From positions 2,428,155 through 2,492,154 of the forward strand of contig NZ_CP042288.1 of the NCBI RefSeq assembly GCF_022559625.1: a stretch of DNA of 64,000 nucleotides, in the 5' to 3' direction. Shown here in pieces: positions 26,875 to 35,766 of this stretch (position 1 is its first letter; every line of letters begins with the position of its first letter). A program made the translations under genes and the position numbers. A model generated the notes under the pieces. It did no database searches, was not told the DNA's origin, and worked only from the letters and a program-made list of their open reading frames with translations. Origin of the DNA: Aquisalinus flavus (GTDB lineage: Bacteria > Pseudomonadota > Alphaproteobacteria > Caulobacterales > Parvularculaceae).

Positions 26875-26894
26875 ATCGAGTGATCACTCACTCA
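26875..26894. promoter_or_regulatory. TetR operator 3
   Basis: GAGTGATCACTC palindrome, with the same CACTCA right flank as operator 1, centred 70 bp after operator 2 and about 40 bp before the tetR start codon. Confidence 0.75.
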
Positions 26895-26935
26895 TTTTTG
26901 GGCGTGATGCCCCTGGAAGGACGAGGAGAGTTTGC

Positions 26936-27565
26936 ATGCCCGTATCGGCAAGAGAAAGAGCCCTGTCAGGCGAGGACGAAGCCGTGCGCGGCGTCACTGC
27001 CCTGGACGGGACGACGAAAGCGAGGATCGAGCGCGCGGCGCTGGCCGTCTTTGCGCGCGGCGAGATGGACAAGGCAACGACGCGGGCGATCGCGGCCGAG
27101 GCCGGGATTTCCGAAGGCGCGCTTTATCGCCACTACAAATCGAAGAACGACATCTTCACCGACCTTTTCTTCTCGATCCATGGCGAGCTTGGGCGACTGA
27201 TCGAAAACGCCGCGAAGGAGAACGACACCGTATCCGACCGCGCGGCGGCGCTGGTGCGCGCCTATTGCCGGACCGCCGATAATGACTGGCAGCTGTTTGC
27301 CTTTCACCTGCTCTCGATGCACCGCTTCCTGCCCGGTCCCGAGGGCGAACCGGACCCTGTCGCGGCGGCCGAGGCGATCACCCGGGATGCGATGGCAGCG
27401 GGGGAGATTGCCCCGGGCGACCCGATCCTTGTCACCGGCATGGCGCTGGGTGCCGTCTTGCAGCCAGCCCTGCACATGGCCTATGGACGCCTCAAGGGTC
27501 CGCTTTCGGCCCATGAGGAGGACCTGGTGCGCGCCGTCATTGCCGTCCTCAACCCTGTCGCATAA
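26936..27565 (+). CDS. TetR-family transcriptional regulator
   Basis: A 209-residue regulator with the TetR helix-turn-helix (KARIERAALAVFARGEMDKATTRAIAAEAGISEGALYRHYKSKNDIF, about residues 24-70) and a variable ligand-binding C-terminus. The ATG at 26936 has GAGGAG upstream; an upstream in-frame extension to 26810 runs through the operators and is not credible. Three palindromes precede it, so it very probably represses itself and the plsC-lplT pair that follows after 12 bp. The ligand is likely a fatty acid, acyl-CoA or lipid given its neighbours, which is inference. Confidence 0.85.
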   Translation: MPVSARERALSGEDEAVRGVTALDGTTKARIERAALAVFARGEMDKATTRAIAAEAGISEGALYRHYKSKNDIFTDLFFSIHGELGRLIENAAKENDTVSDRAAALVRAYCRTADNDWQLFAFHLLSMHRFLPGPEGEPDPVAAAEAITRDAMAAGEIAPGDPILVTGMALGAVLQPALHMAYGRLKGPLSAHEEDLVRAVIAVLNPVA

Positions 27566-27577
27566 GGAGTGGCCGTC

Positions 27578-28318
27578 ATGAGATCGATCCTGTTCCAGCT
27601 CGCCTATTGGCTGACCTCCATCTTCTTCGCCCTGTTCGCGGTGCCGCTGCTGCTGGTCCCGCATCGCGGCCCGCTGATGCTGTGGATCTTGCTCTATACA
27701 CGGACCATGTGTTTCTGGATGGAGCATGTCGCGGGCATCCGTATCGAGGTGACAGGCCGCGAGCGCCTGCCCGACGGGCCGTGTATCATCGCTGCCAAGC
27801 ACCAGAGCTGGGGCGATGGTTTCATCATGTTTTCGCAGTTTCACGATCTTGCCTTCGTCACCGGCGACCATCTGGAGAAGTTTCCGCTGGTCGGCGGCAT
27901 CCTGAAGAAGATGGGGGCGATCGTCGTCAATAATTGCGGCGGACCGGCAGAGCGCGGCCGCCTGCTCGACACGGCCATGAAACAGGCGCGCGAGGATGGC
28001 CGCCGCATCCTGATCTATCCTGAAGGGCATCTGTCGAAGATCGGCGAGCGCCACCGCTATCGCAAGGGCGTCTATCACATGTATCGCGATTACGACGTAC
28101 CCGTGGTGCCCGTCGCGACCAATCTCGGCCTGTGCTGGCCGCAGCAGAGCGGCAAGGTGACCCCCGGCATCGCCAGCGTTGAATTCCTCGAGCCGATCGC
28201 CCCCGGCATGGCCAAGGATGATTTCATGCTGCTGCTGGAAAGCCGGATCGAAACCCGCTCGCTGGAATTGTTGCCACCGGAGCATCGCCCGCTGATCACC
28301 GCTGCCCCGGTCGAGTAA
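27578..28318 (+). CDS. plsC: 1-acyl-sn-glycerol-3-phosphate acyltransferase (PlsC-like)
   Basis: Membrane-associated acyltransferase of the LPLAT family. The 246-residue protein has an N-terminal hydrophobic segment and the catalytic H-x4-D motif KHQSWGD. The phosphate-binding block is YPEGHLSKIG, with the usual EGTRS changed to EGHLS, and a PVVPVATNLG segment follows. The ATG at 27578 is preceded by AAGGAG at 8 bp; a GTG nine bases earlier is too close to it. It lies between the tetR gene and an LplT-like transporter, suggesting lysophospholipid re-acylation rather than bulk phosphatidate synthesis. Confidence 0.85.
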   Translation: MRSILFQLAYWLTSIFFALFAVPLLLVPHRGPLMLWILLYTRTMCFWMEHVAGIRIEVTGRERLPDGPCIIAAKHQSWGDGFIMFSQFHDLAFVTGDHLEKFPLVGGILKKMGAIVVNNCGGPAERGRLLDTAMKQAREDGRRILIYPEGHLSKIGERHRYRKGVYHMYRDYDVPVVPVATNLGLCWPQQSGKVTPGIASVEFLEPIAPGMAKDDFMLLLESRIETRSLELLPPEHRPLITAAPVE

Positions 28319-28332
28319 GAGCAGTTCCGGAT

Positions 28333-29775
28333 ATGGCCTCTCCCTCCCCTGCACCTGAGCACCCAACGGGTCCGTTCTTCTTTCAGCGGCGCTTCCTGCC
28401 GATGTGGGTTGCCTTCGTGCTGGGGGCGTTTACCGACAACATGCTGAAACAGGCGCTCCTGATCGGGCTGACATTCCAGGCGCTGATCACCCTGCCGGGG
28501 ATCGCCGATGGCGCCAGCATCGTGCCGGTGGCGGGCGCCCTGTTCCCGCTCGCCATGCTGATCTTCTCGCCGATCGCCGGCCAGGTCGCCGACAAATACG
28601 AGACCCGCAGCCTGTTCCGCCTGACCAAATTCGTCGAGTTCCTGCTCATGGTCCTGGCGGGGGCGGGCTTCCTGATGCTGGGCACATCGCTCGCGCCGGT
28701 CGCAGGCCTCGTATTGGTGCTGGCCCTGTTCCTGATGGGGGTGCAATCGGCGTTCTTCAGCCCGGTGCGGATCTCGGCGATGCCGAAATATCTGACCAGC
28801 CATGAACTGATCCGCGCCAATGCTTTTTGCAATGGCGGGCTTTATACCTCGATCCTGCTCGGCCTGCTGCTCGGCGGTATGCTGATCATCCTGCCGGGCG
28901 GACCGGTGATCGTCGCCCTGGTCCTCGCGCTGGCCGCCCTTGCCGGCTGGCTGGCGATCAGGGTTGCACCGGAGGCCGCGCCCGACGATCCCGCCCTGAC
29001 AATCAACTACAATCCGGCAACGCTGCTGTACCGGCAGATCGGCTATGTCATCAAGGAACCACCGGTCATCCGTCCCCTGATCGGTATCGGGCTGTTCTTT
29101 TTCATCTCGACCGCCGTCACCATCGCCGTACCGGTCTATGCCGACGAGACGCTGAACGCCGATGGCAGTGTCGCCACCGCCATCATGGGCCTGTTCGCCA
29201 TCGGCGCGCTGGTCGGCGCGGTGATCTCCGCGCTCCTGTCACGCGGGCGCTCGGGACTGGGCTTTGCGGCCAGCGCGATGACCGTGGCGACGCTCGCCAG
29301 TCTCGCGCTCTATGGCGCCAGCGCGATGTTCGACCATGATGGCGACCGCCTCAACGCATTGGAATTCCTGTCACGGCCCGATGGCTGGCTGCTCGCCGGG
29401 CTGTTCATGATCTGCGCGGCGGCCATGGGCGTGTTCACCGTGCCGCTGCAGGCGGCCGTCCAGCGCCGGGCGAGGGCACAGCACCGCGCCCGGATCATGG
29501 CCTCGGGCAATATGCTGAACGCGCTGACTGCCGGCATCGGCTCGCTGTCGGTGCTGTTCGTCACCGGCACAGCGATGGCGCCCCATGGCGCCTTCCTCGC
29601 CATTGCCGCATTGCAGGCGGCCGTTACGCTCTACATGATCCTGCGCCGGCGCTCGGTGCCTCAGGGGCTCTATGACGAAATCCTCGAAAACGGCCATCAC
29701 GTCCCGCCCGTGACCCTGGAGGCCGCGCCACTTCTTGATGCAGATCCTGACAAGTTACAGCCTCCACGGGTCTGA
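28333..29775 (+). CDS. MFS transporter, lysophospholipid transporter LplT-like
   Basis: A 480-residue, twelve-span transporter beginning RRFLPMWVAFVLGAFTDNMLKQALLIGL, the signature of the LplT family that flips lysophospholipids inward. FSPIAGQVADKYETRSL (motif A) and QSAFFSPVRISAMPKYLTSHELIRANAFCNGG match LplT and the LplT domain of Aas fusions. It starts 14 bp after plsC, so the pair resembles a split LplT-PlsC remodelling unit. It ends with a Pro-rich cytoplasmic tail. Confidence 0.83.
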   Translation: MASPSPAPEHPTGPFFFQRRFLPMWVAFVLGAFTDNMLKQALLIGLTFQALITLPGIADGASIVPVAGALFPLAMLIFSPIAGQVADKYETRSLFRLTKFVEFLLMVLAGAGFLMLGTSLAPVAGLVLVLALFLMGVQSAFFSPVRISAMPKYLTSHELIRANAFCNGGLYTSILLGLLLGGMLIILPGGPVIVALVLALAALAGWLAIRVAPEAAPDDPALTINYNPATLLYRQIGYVIKEPPVIRPLIGIGLFFFISTAVTIAVPVYADETLNADGSVATAIMGLFAIGALVGAVISALLSRGRSGLGFAASAMTVATLASLALYGASAMFDHDGDRLNALEFLSRPDGWLLAGLFMICAAAMGVFTVPLQAAVQRRARAQHRARIMASGNMLNALTAGIGSLSVLFVTGTAMAPHGAFLAIAALQAAVTLYMILRRRSVPQGLYDEILENGHHVPPVTLEAAPLLDADPDKLQPPRV

Positions 29776-29931
29776 CGGCATCGTTTTTGCAACCTGATCG
29801 GTGTTGAAAACTTGTGTTTCACCGGATAACAATGCGCCCGAGACAGGGGTGGGGTTGCAGGCAATGTCGGGCTACAGGGCTTTACCTGACAGGGCGGCTG
29901 ATACCCTTCCGGGGAGAGGGATGATCAGCAG

Positions 29932-30777
29932 ATGACGTATCTAGTCGCATGCCTGTGCTTCATGAGCATCGCCGGTGTCGCGATCTGGGCGAGGCGCCCG
30001 GACAGGGCGTCCGACGAGGCAGCGAAACCGTCCGATATCAGTGCCGGCTTCACCCTGCGCCGCGCCGTCCTTCTGTTCGGGCCGCAGATGAACGATCCCC
30101 GGTGCAGCGCCCAGCGCACCGAGTTGAAGCGTATCCTCGGACCCTTGCTGGCGGGCGGCTATCGCATCGTCGAAGTCTATGGCCCCAATGCGCCGACCCA
30201 GAATGGCGAGGTCTATGACTGGCTCGACAACCAGCTGCTGCGCGACACGCTGAACGCGAAGTCGGGCTTTCACCTGATTTTCGTCGATGACGCGGGCCAG
30301 ATGCTGTTCCACGCAGCCCGGTCGGTCACTGCCGAGGCGCTGCTGCATATCTTCGACCTGTGGCACCATATCGAAGGCGATGCCGGCGAAGCGCTGGCCG
30401 CGACGATGTCAGAGACCGGGGCGCCAGAAACGGCAACGACCGCGACGGAGAGTGCTGGTTCTGCGGCGGTGACGGAACAGCGCCGGCACCCGATCCACCC
30501 GGCAGCGGCACACTCGCGCAAGAAATCCCTGCCACCAGCAACTGTCACCCTGACCGGCCCCGGTCTCGCCAGCCATCTCAAGACGCTTGAAATGATCGCC
30601 GCCCAGAACCGCGACAATGCGGTGCCGGCTGCCGCCAATGAACCCAATGCCGGTGACAGGCCAGCGCGCAGGCGTGAGCAAGAGGCGTCGTCGCCCGCGC
30701 CGACCGCTGCAGGCCACAGGCAACGCCCCAGCGCGCCGTCGCATATCAAGGAATTGCTGAAGCGGCGCCGCGCCTAG
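29932..30777 (+). CDS. Hypothetical membrane-anchored protein, DUF4174-like core
   Basis: A 281-residue protein with one N-terminal membrane anchor (about 2-20). The domain RRAVLLFGPQMNDPRCSAQRTELKRILGPLL...YRIVEVYG...FHLIFVDDAGQMLFHAARSVTAEALLHIFD (about 40-145) resembles the thioredoxin-fold DUF4174 family in layout. The second half is a low-complexity Ala/Pro/Thr and basic tail. The assignment is weak. Its last codon and stop (GCC TAG) are the first bases of repeat copy B. Confidence 0.6.
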   Translation: MTYLVACLCFMSIAGVAIWARRPDRASDEAAKPSDISAGFTLRRAVLLFGPQMNDPRCSAQRTELKRILGPLLAGGYRIVEVYGPNAPTQNGEVYDWLDNQLLRDTLNAKSGFHLIFVDDAGQMLFHAARSVTAEALLHIFDLWHHIEGDAGEALAATMSETGAPETATTATESAGSAAVTEQRRHPIHPAAAHSRKKSLPPATVTLTGPGLASHLKTLEMIAAQNRDNAVPAAANEPNAGDRPARRREQEASSPAPTAAGHRQRPSAPSHIKELLKRRRA

Positions 30778-30882
30778 AGCAGCCTGCGTCCGGATGGACG
30801 CAGAGGAGCTGCTCTAACACTTTGGAAGCGATCAACTTTCCTGCCTTCAATTGATTCCATTTGAACGCAGGTTGATCCAGCC
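30772..30882 (+). repeat. Two-hairpin intergenic repeat, copy B
   Basis: 111 bp, differing from copy A at only four positions. Hairpin 1 is perfect here: AGAGCAGC + CTGCGTCC, loop GGAT, GGACGCAG + AGGA bulge + GCTGCTCT. Hairpin 2 has two mismatches in its 14-bp stem. It begins in the stop codon of the preceding gene and lies in the gap before cysQ. Confidence 0.9.
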
Positions 30883-31016
30883 ACTCCCTGCTGCCTTTGC
30901 CGCCCCTGCTGCCGCCAAAACTTTTTTGCTCGCAGTGCACAATAGCCACGCCATTGGTCTTGTCACACTTGCCCCCCCTGCCTAAACAGGATGCCTGAGA
31001 CTTTACGGGGGTATCA

Positions 31017-31820
31017 ATGACTACAACTGCCATGATGGATGGAATGATCGACCTTGCCTTGAAGGCCGGGGCGAAGATCTGCTCGATCTACAACACGGAT
31101 TTCGACAAGGAGATCAAGGGCGATGGCTCGCCGGTTACCGAAGCCGACCAACTCGCCGAGGAGCTGATCCTTGCCGGGCTGAAAGAGATCGCGCCGGATA
31201 TTCCGGTGCTGGCGGAGGAGTCCGCCGCGGCCGGCAAGATCCCCGAGCTTGGCGATAAATTCTTCCTCGTCGATCCGCTGGACGGCACCAAGGAATTCAT
31301 CACCAAGACCGGCGAGTTCACCGTCAATATCGCGCTGATCGAAAATGGCCGTCCGGTCGCCGGCGTCGTCTATGCCCCGGCGGCGGAGAAACTCTATTTC
31401 GGCACCGTTGGCGAGGGCGCGTTCGTCCAGAAGATCGCGCCGGGCGCTGACCGGGCCGATGCCCTGCGCGCGGCGCCGATCACCGTGCGCAAGCGCAAGG
31501 AAGGCGCGTTGATTGCCGTCGCCAGCCGCTCGCACCGCTCCGCCGAGACCGAGACCCTGCTGGAGAAACTCGGCGCGACCGACTTCACGCCGGCCGGCTC
31601 GTCGCTGAAATTCTGCCTCGTCGCCGAGGGCCTCGCCGATGTCTATCCGCGCCTTGGCCGGACGATGGAATGGGATACCGGCGCCGGCCAGGCCGTGCTG
31701 GAAGCGGCCGGCGGCAGCGTCAATGCCTATGAGGGTGACGCGGAGACGGGCCCGCTCGGCTATGGCAAGAAAGAGCGCGGATTCGACAATCCGTATTTCA
31801 TCGCCTGGGGCGGAAAATAG
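31017..31820 (+). CDS. cysQ: 3'(2'),5'-bisphosphate nucleotidase CysQ
   Basis: Mg-dependent phosphatase that removes adenosine 3',5'-bisphosphate, a by-product of sulfate assimilation. The 267-residue protein has the inositol-monophosphatase-fold motifs LAEES (metal-binding Glu), DPLDGTKEF and WDTGAGQAVLEAAGG. GGGGG precedes the ATG at 31017. No sulfate-assimilation genes are adjacent. A 5' region of about 130 bp lies between repeat B and the start. Confidence 0.92.
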   Translation: MTTTAMMDGMIDLALKAGAKICSIYNTDFDKEIKGDGSPVTEADQLAEELILAGLKEIAPDIPVLAEESAAAGKIPELGDKFFLVDPLDGTKEFITKTGEFTVNIALIENGRPVAGVVYAPAAEKLYFGTVGEGAFVQKIAPGADRADALRAAPITVRKRKEGALIAVASRSHRSAETETLLEKLGATDFTPAGSSLKFCLVAEGLADVYPRLGRTMEWDTGAGQAVLEAAGGSVNAYEGDAETGPLGYGKKERGFDNPYFIAWGGK

Positions 31821-31890
31821 CGGGCGGCGAATAGAGCGCGCCCGCGAAGCACCCATTGTGTGACAACGCCCCGCGCGCTATTGCCGGGGC

Positions 31891-33027
31891 GTGACCACCA
31901 GCCAGCATATCAGGGAGGAGATCCGCGCCCGCGCCCTTGCAGAAGGGTTCGACGCTGCGGGCTTTACCGGTGCCCGGCTGCCGCAAAGCGCTGGCGAGGG
32001 CCTTGCCGCCTTCCTTGAGCGCGGCCATCACGGCGACATGGACTGGCTGGAGAACCGGCGCGACCAGCGGGCCTCGCCCGACGCCCTGTGGCCAGAGGCG
32101 CGCAGCGTCATCGCGCTCGGTCTCAACTATGGCCCCGACGAAGACCCGATGGAGAAACTCGAGCGCACTCTCGAGGGCAATATCTCGGTCTATGCCGGCA
32201 ACAAGGACTATCACGACATCATCAAGAAGCGGCTGAAGCGTATCGGCCGCTGGTTGTGCGAGACCCATGACTGCTCGGTCAAGGTTTTCGTCGATACCGC
32301 CCCGGTGATGGAAAAACCGCTTGGCCAGCAGGCCGGCATCGGCTGGCAGGGCAAGCACACCAACCTGGTTTCGCGCGAGTTTGGCTCATGGCTTTTTCTC
32401 GGCGCGATCTACACAACGCTCGACCTGCCGCCGGACGATCCGGAGACGGATCATTGCGGCTCGTGCCGGGCCTGTCTCGATATCTGTCCGACGCAGGCCT
32501 TCCCCGCCCCCTATCAGATCGATGCACGGCGCTGTATTTCCTATCTGACAATCGAGAACAAGGGGCATATCCCGCTGGAATTCCGGGCTGCCATGGGCAA
32601 CCGCATCTATGGCTGCGACGACTGCACTGCCATTTGCCCGTGGAACAAGTTCGCAGCGCAGACGGAGGAGATGGCCTTTCACACGCGCGAGGCTCTGCGC
32701 GGGCCCCTGCTGGCCGACCTCGCCGCGCTTGACGATGGTGCTTTCCGGGAGATGTTCCGCGCCTCGCCGGTCAAGCGTATCGGGCGCGACCGCTTCGTGC
32801 GCAACGTGCTGATCGCCATCGGGAATTCCGGCGCGCCGGCGCTTGCCAGCTCGGCGCAGGCCCTGCTGGCCGATCCATCGGCCCTTGTCAGGGCGATGGC
32901 GGTCTGGGCGCTGGCGCGACTGGACATCGGCGCGGCCAAGCGCGCCAAGCCGCAATATGACGCGCTGGAAATGGACGACGCCGTCAGGGCCGAATGGCAA
33001 CGGCTCGATCAGCAGGCTGATCAGTAA
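31891..33027 (+). CDS. queG: Epoxyqueuosine reductase QueG
   Basis: Cobalamin- and Fe-S-dependent enzyme that reduces epoxyqueuosine to queuosine in tRNA. The 378-residue protein contains the Q-specific DUF1730 region (GDMDWLENRRDQRASP, VKVFVDTAPVMEKPLGQQAGIGWQGKHTNLVS) and two 4Fe-4S clusters (CGSCRACLDICP, CDDCTAICPWNK). A C-terminal HEAT-like segment follows (IAIGNSGAPALASSAQALL). GTG start at 31891. Its last 7 bases overlap the end of the convergent lipoprotein gene. Confidence 0.94.
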   Translation: MTTSQHIREEIRARALAEGFDAAGFTGARLPQSAGEGLAAFLERGHHGDMDWLENRRDQRASPDALWPEARSVIALGLNYGPDEDPMEKLERTLEGNISVYAGNKDYHDIIKKRLKRIGRWLCETHDCSVKVFVDTAPVMEKPLGQQAGIGWQGKHTNLVSREFGSWLFLGAIYTTLDLPPDDPETDHCGSCRACLDICPTQAFPAPYQIDARRCISYLTIENKGHIPLEFRAAMGNRIYGCDDCTAICPWNKFAAQTEEMAFHTREALRGPLLADLAALDDGAFREMFRASPVKRIGRDRFVRNVLIAIGNSGAPALASSAQALLADPSALVRAMAVWALARLDIGAAKRAKPQYDALEMDDAVRAEWQRLDQQADQ

Positions 33028-33542
33028 CGATCCCTGTCCCTGTCTCGGTCGCGATCGTAATCGTCATCGTCGTCATACCGGTCGCGATATTTGCTATCGC
33101 GCGGGCCGTCATAGGGTCCGTCGATCGACCGGTCGCGCACCCAGCAGCTGCAACCGCTATCCCAGCGGAACCCCTCGCCACGGCCGTTCACGCGGGAATA
33201 TTGCGAGGAATAGGACCCGTCCGACGTATCGCCCCACATGTCGGCATAGCCGTCGCCATTGGAGTCGCAGGTATAGAAGGTGCCGGTATTGCGGCACTGG
33301 TTGTACCCGACCCAGCTGCCATAGCTGTAGGTCGGGACAGGCCAGTAGCCAGTGCCGAAATTGTTCGGCTGATACCCGCCATAGGGGGAATTATAGGCCG
33401 AGCCATAGCCGTATGAGCCGTAGCCATAGGAGTTCTGGTAGCTCGCCTGCGCCAGCCCCTCGCCGATGGCCTGCATGGTTTCGGCATCACACGCAGTGAG
33501 GCCGATAGCGGCGGTCACGGATAAAATAACGCTGCGCTTCAT
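33021..33542 (-). CDS. Gly/Tyr-rich lipoprotein with a calcium-loop-like motif
   Basis: A 173-residue predicted lipoprotein: signal peptide with lipobox LTAC, lipidated Cys18. The mature part is rich in Gly, Tyr and Ser (YGYGSYGYGSAYNSPYGGYQ). It contains DSNGDGYADMWGD (from Asp93), which looks like the calcium loop of dockerin or thrombospondin type 3 repeats, and four more cysteines. It ends in a low-complexity Asp/Arg tail (DDDDDYDRDRDRDRDR). I do not recognise a family. The start at 33542 was chosen for the signal peptide; the frame is open further upstream. Confidence 0.7.
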   Translation of the reverse strand: MKRSVILSVTAAIGLTACDAETMQAIGEGLAQASYQNSYGYGSYGYGSAYNSPYGGYQPNNFGTGYWPVPTYSYGSWVGYNQCRNTGTFYTCDSNGDGYADMWGDTSDGSYSSQYSRVNGRGEGFRWDSGCSCWVRDRSIDGPYDGPRDSKYRDRYDDDDDYDRDRDRDRDRY

Positions 33543-33631
33543 GGATCTCTCCCTCTCTCTCGGGAAGAAGATTACGCAGCAGCGTGCCTGAGGGTCAAGC
33601 GGCTCGCGCAGGCATGAAAGCAAGCGCTCGC

Positions 33632-34966
33632 TTACCGTTCAGCGCGAATATCAGCACCCAGGGTTTTCATCAGGGTAAGGAATTCCGGGAAGGATGTCGC
33701 GATCATTTCGGTGGAGTCGACGCCGACCGGATCGGCTGAAACCAGTCCCATGACGAGAAAACTCATCGCAATGCGATGATCCATATGGGTACTGACCATA
33801 TCGCCGCCCTTCAGCGGCTCGCCGCCTGAGCCGGTAACCGTCAACCAGTCCGGCCCTTCCACGATCGAAACGCGATTGCCGGCAAGACCTGCGGCGACGG
33901 CGGACAGGCGGTCGGATTCCTTGACCCGCAATTCTTCCAGCCCCTCCATGCGCGTCTCGCCCGTCGCGCAGGCCGCGGCAATCGAGAGGATCGGATATTC
34001 GTCGATCATCGACGGCGCCCGCCCGGCCGGGACGCTGACGCCCTTCAGCGCGCTGTGGCGGGCCGTGATATCGGCAAGGGTTTCCCCGGCCAGGGTGCGT
34101 TCATTGGCAAAGGTCAGGTCGGCACCCATTTCGATCAGCGTCTGGTAAAGCCCCGTACGCTGAGGGTTCATCAGAACGCCCTCGACCGTCACCTCCGAGC
34201 CCGGCACGATCAGCGCAGCGACGAGCGGGAAGGCTGCCGACGAGGGATCGGCGGGCACGGTGATATCGCAGGCCTTGAGCGTCTGCCCGCCCTTCAGGTG
34301 GATCGTCCGGCCCCTGGTTGCTTCTGCACCCTCCAGCGGGCCGAAGGATATCTCAGCGCCGAAGGCCGACAGCATCCGCTCGGTGTGGTCGCGGCTCAGG
34401 ACCGGCTCCTCGATGATCGTCTCGCCGTCCGCCCCGAGGGCCGCAAGCAGGATTGCCGACTTGATCTGCGCCGACGGTTTGGGCAGGCGGTAGCGCATAC
34501 CGGTGAGTTTCCCGCCGGCTATTTTCACCGGCAGACGGCCGTCATCGCTGTCGGACGAGGCGCCCATCTGCGCCAGTGGCTCGATGATTCGGCCCATGGG
34601 GCGCTTGCGCAGCGAGGCATCACCGTCGAAGACGGCTTCCACGCCCTGGCCGGCCACCGCGCCCATCAACAGGCGTACACCCGTGCCGCTATTGCCGGCA
34701 TACAGGATGCGGTCAGGCGCCTGCCACGGCGCGCCCTCGATGGTCCAGACCGGGCCGTCCGCGCTCTCGTCGCGCTCGATCGAGACGCCGAGCGCGCGCA
34801 GTGCCGCAGCGGTGTGCAGCACGTCCTCGGCCTCCAGCAGGCCGCGCACCTGCGTCACCCCCTGGGCCAGAGCGCCAAAGATCAGCGACCGGTGGGAGAT
34901 CGACTTGTCGCCGGGCACCTGCACCCGGCCGTTCAGGGACGCACCGCGATGCGCGAATGTACTCAT
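33632..34966 (-). CDS. aroA: 3-phosphoshikimate 1-carboxyvinyltransferase (EPSP synthase)
   Basis: Sixth step of the shikimate pathway, adding enolpyruvate from PEP to shikimate-3-phosphate. The 444-residue protein has PGDKSISHRSLIFGAL, LYAGNSGTGVRLLMG, DGDASLRKRPMGRI, LPKPSAQIKSA, VPADPSSAAFPLVAAL, GLEELRVKESDRL and THMDHRIAMSF. NSGTGVRL and RKRPM are typical of the alphaproteobacterial type, and the PEP-site NAGTA-type loop reads NSGTG. The start at 34966 matches the family N-terminus (HRGASLNGRVQVPGDKS); the longer frame to 35344 is not supported. It is divergent from the FYDLN gene. Confidence 0.95.
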   Translation of the reverse strand: MSTFAHRGASLNGRVQVPGDKSISHRSLIFGALAQGVTQVRGLLEAEDVLHTAAALRALGVSIERDESADGPVWTIEGAPWQAPDRILYAGNSGTGVRLLMGAVAGQGVEAVFDGDASLRKRPMGRIIEPLAQMGASSDSDDGRLPVKIAGGKLTGMRYRLPKPSAQIKSAILLAALGADGETIIEEPVLSRDHTERMLSAFGAEISFGPLEGAEATRGRTIHLKGGQTLKACDITVPADPSSAAFPLVAALIVPGSEVTVEGVLMNPQRTGLYQTLIEMGADLTFANERTLAGETLADITARHSALKGVSVPAGRAPSMIDEYPILSIAAACATGETRMEGLEELRVKESDRLSAVAAGLAGNRVSIVEGPDWLTVTGSGGEPLKGGDMVSTHMDHRIAMSFLVMGLVSADPVGVDSTEMIATSFPEFLTLMKTLGADIRAER

Positions 34967-35070
34967 GTTAAAGCCCGCCTTGAGAATTTGCGTTTTCCTT
35001 TTGACAGCGCCGGGGTTGCATGGCAACACCCGTCCTTTAGCTGCTCTACAGTCAAGACAAAGGTAAGCCC

Positions 35071-35544
35071 GTGGCGAATGAAGAACTAGGCCAGAAGCGT
35101 GATTGCCCCGAGTGCGGCGCCCGTTTCTACGACCTGAACAAGGAACCGGCCCATTGCCCCAAATGCGGCAATGAATTCGTGCCCGAAGCCATCCTGAAGC
35201 CGCGCAAGACGCGCAAGGAAGACGATACGGCAAAAGCCAAGGACGATGAGTCCGATGACGAAGAGGAAGTGGAAGACGAGGCCGATGACGATACGTCCCC
35301 GGACGAGGAAACCAGCCTCGAGGAAGCCGATGAGGAGGAAACATCCTCCGTCAAGGCACGCAAGACCGTCAAGGTCGATGAAGAAGATGATGAAGACGAG
35401 GACGATGACGACGAGTTGTCCGACATCGAGGATATCGACATCGACACGGATGACGACGACACGCTGCTCGACGATGACGACGAGGACGATGACGACTTAG
35501 AGGATATCGTGGGCGGTGCCGGCGACGATGACGAAGAACGCTGA
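35071..35544 (+). CDS. FYDLN acid domain protein (TIGR02300 type)
   Basis: A 157-residue protein with an N-terminal zinc-ribbon-like segment (RDCPECGARFYDLNKEPAHCPKCGNEF, four Cys) and a long, extremely acidic tail of Asp/Glu (more than half of residues 55-157). The FYDLN signature defines a conserved alphaproteobacterial family of unknown function. GTG start at 35071. It is divergent from aroA with 104 bp between the starts; this aroA-FYDLN-tRNA(Ala) neighbourhood is common in the class. Confidence 0.9.
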   Translation: MANEELGQKRDCPECGARFYDLNKEPAHCPKCGNEFVPEAILKPRKTRKEDDTAKAKDDESDDEEEVEDEADDDTSPDEETSLEEADEEETSSVKARKTVKVDEEDDEDEDDDDELSDIEDIDIDTDDDDTLLDDDDEDDDDLEDIVGGAGDDDEER

Positions 35545-35582
35545 TCGGACGCTGGTTTTTTAGCGAAATTACACTTGCAAAG

Positions 35583-35608
35583 CCGGGAAACTGACACTAG
35601 TTTCCCGG
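35583..35608. terminator. Strong hairpin after the FYDLN gene
   Basis: Perfect 10-bp stem CCGGGAAACT/AGTTTCCCGG with a 6-base loop, 38 bp after the stop. What follows is TCTTCCC rather than a T-run, so termination is plausible but not typical. Confidence 0.5.
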
Positions 35609-35665
35609 TCTTCCCGGCGCCGCCAGCGCCCTTGCGACAGGCGGCACCGCATTCCGAATGGAACG

Positions 35666-35741
<76 letters not shown>

Positions 35742-35766
35742 TCGTAGCTGGTCTGCCGCAGGCAGA

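Noticed and set aside
28316..28335. Fourth copy of the two-hairpin repeat (GAGCAG-TTCCGGAT)
   Set aside because: Only a short resemblance between plsC and lplT; no hairpins follow.
33203..35344. Extended aroA frame with an extra 126 codons
   Set aside because: The family N-terminus begins at 34966, and the extension overlaps the divergent FYDLN gene on the other strand.
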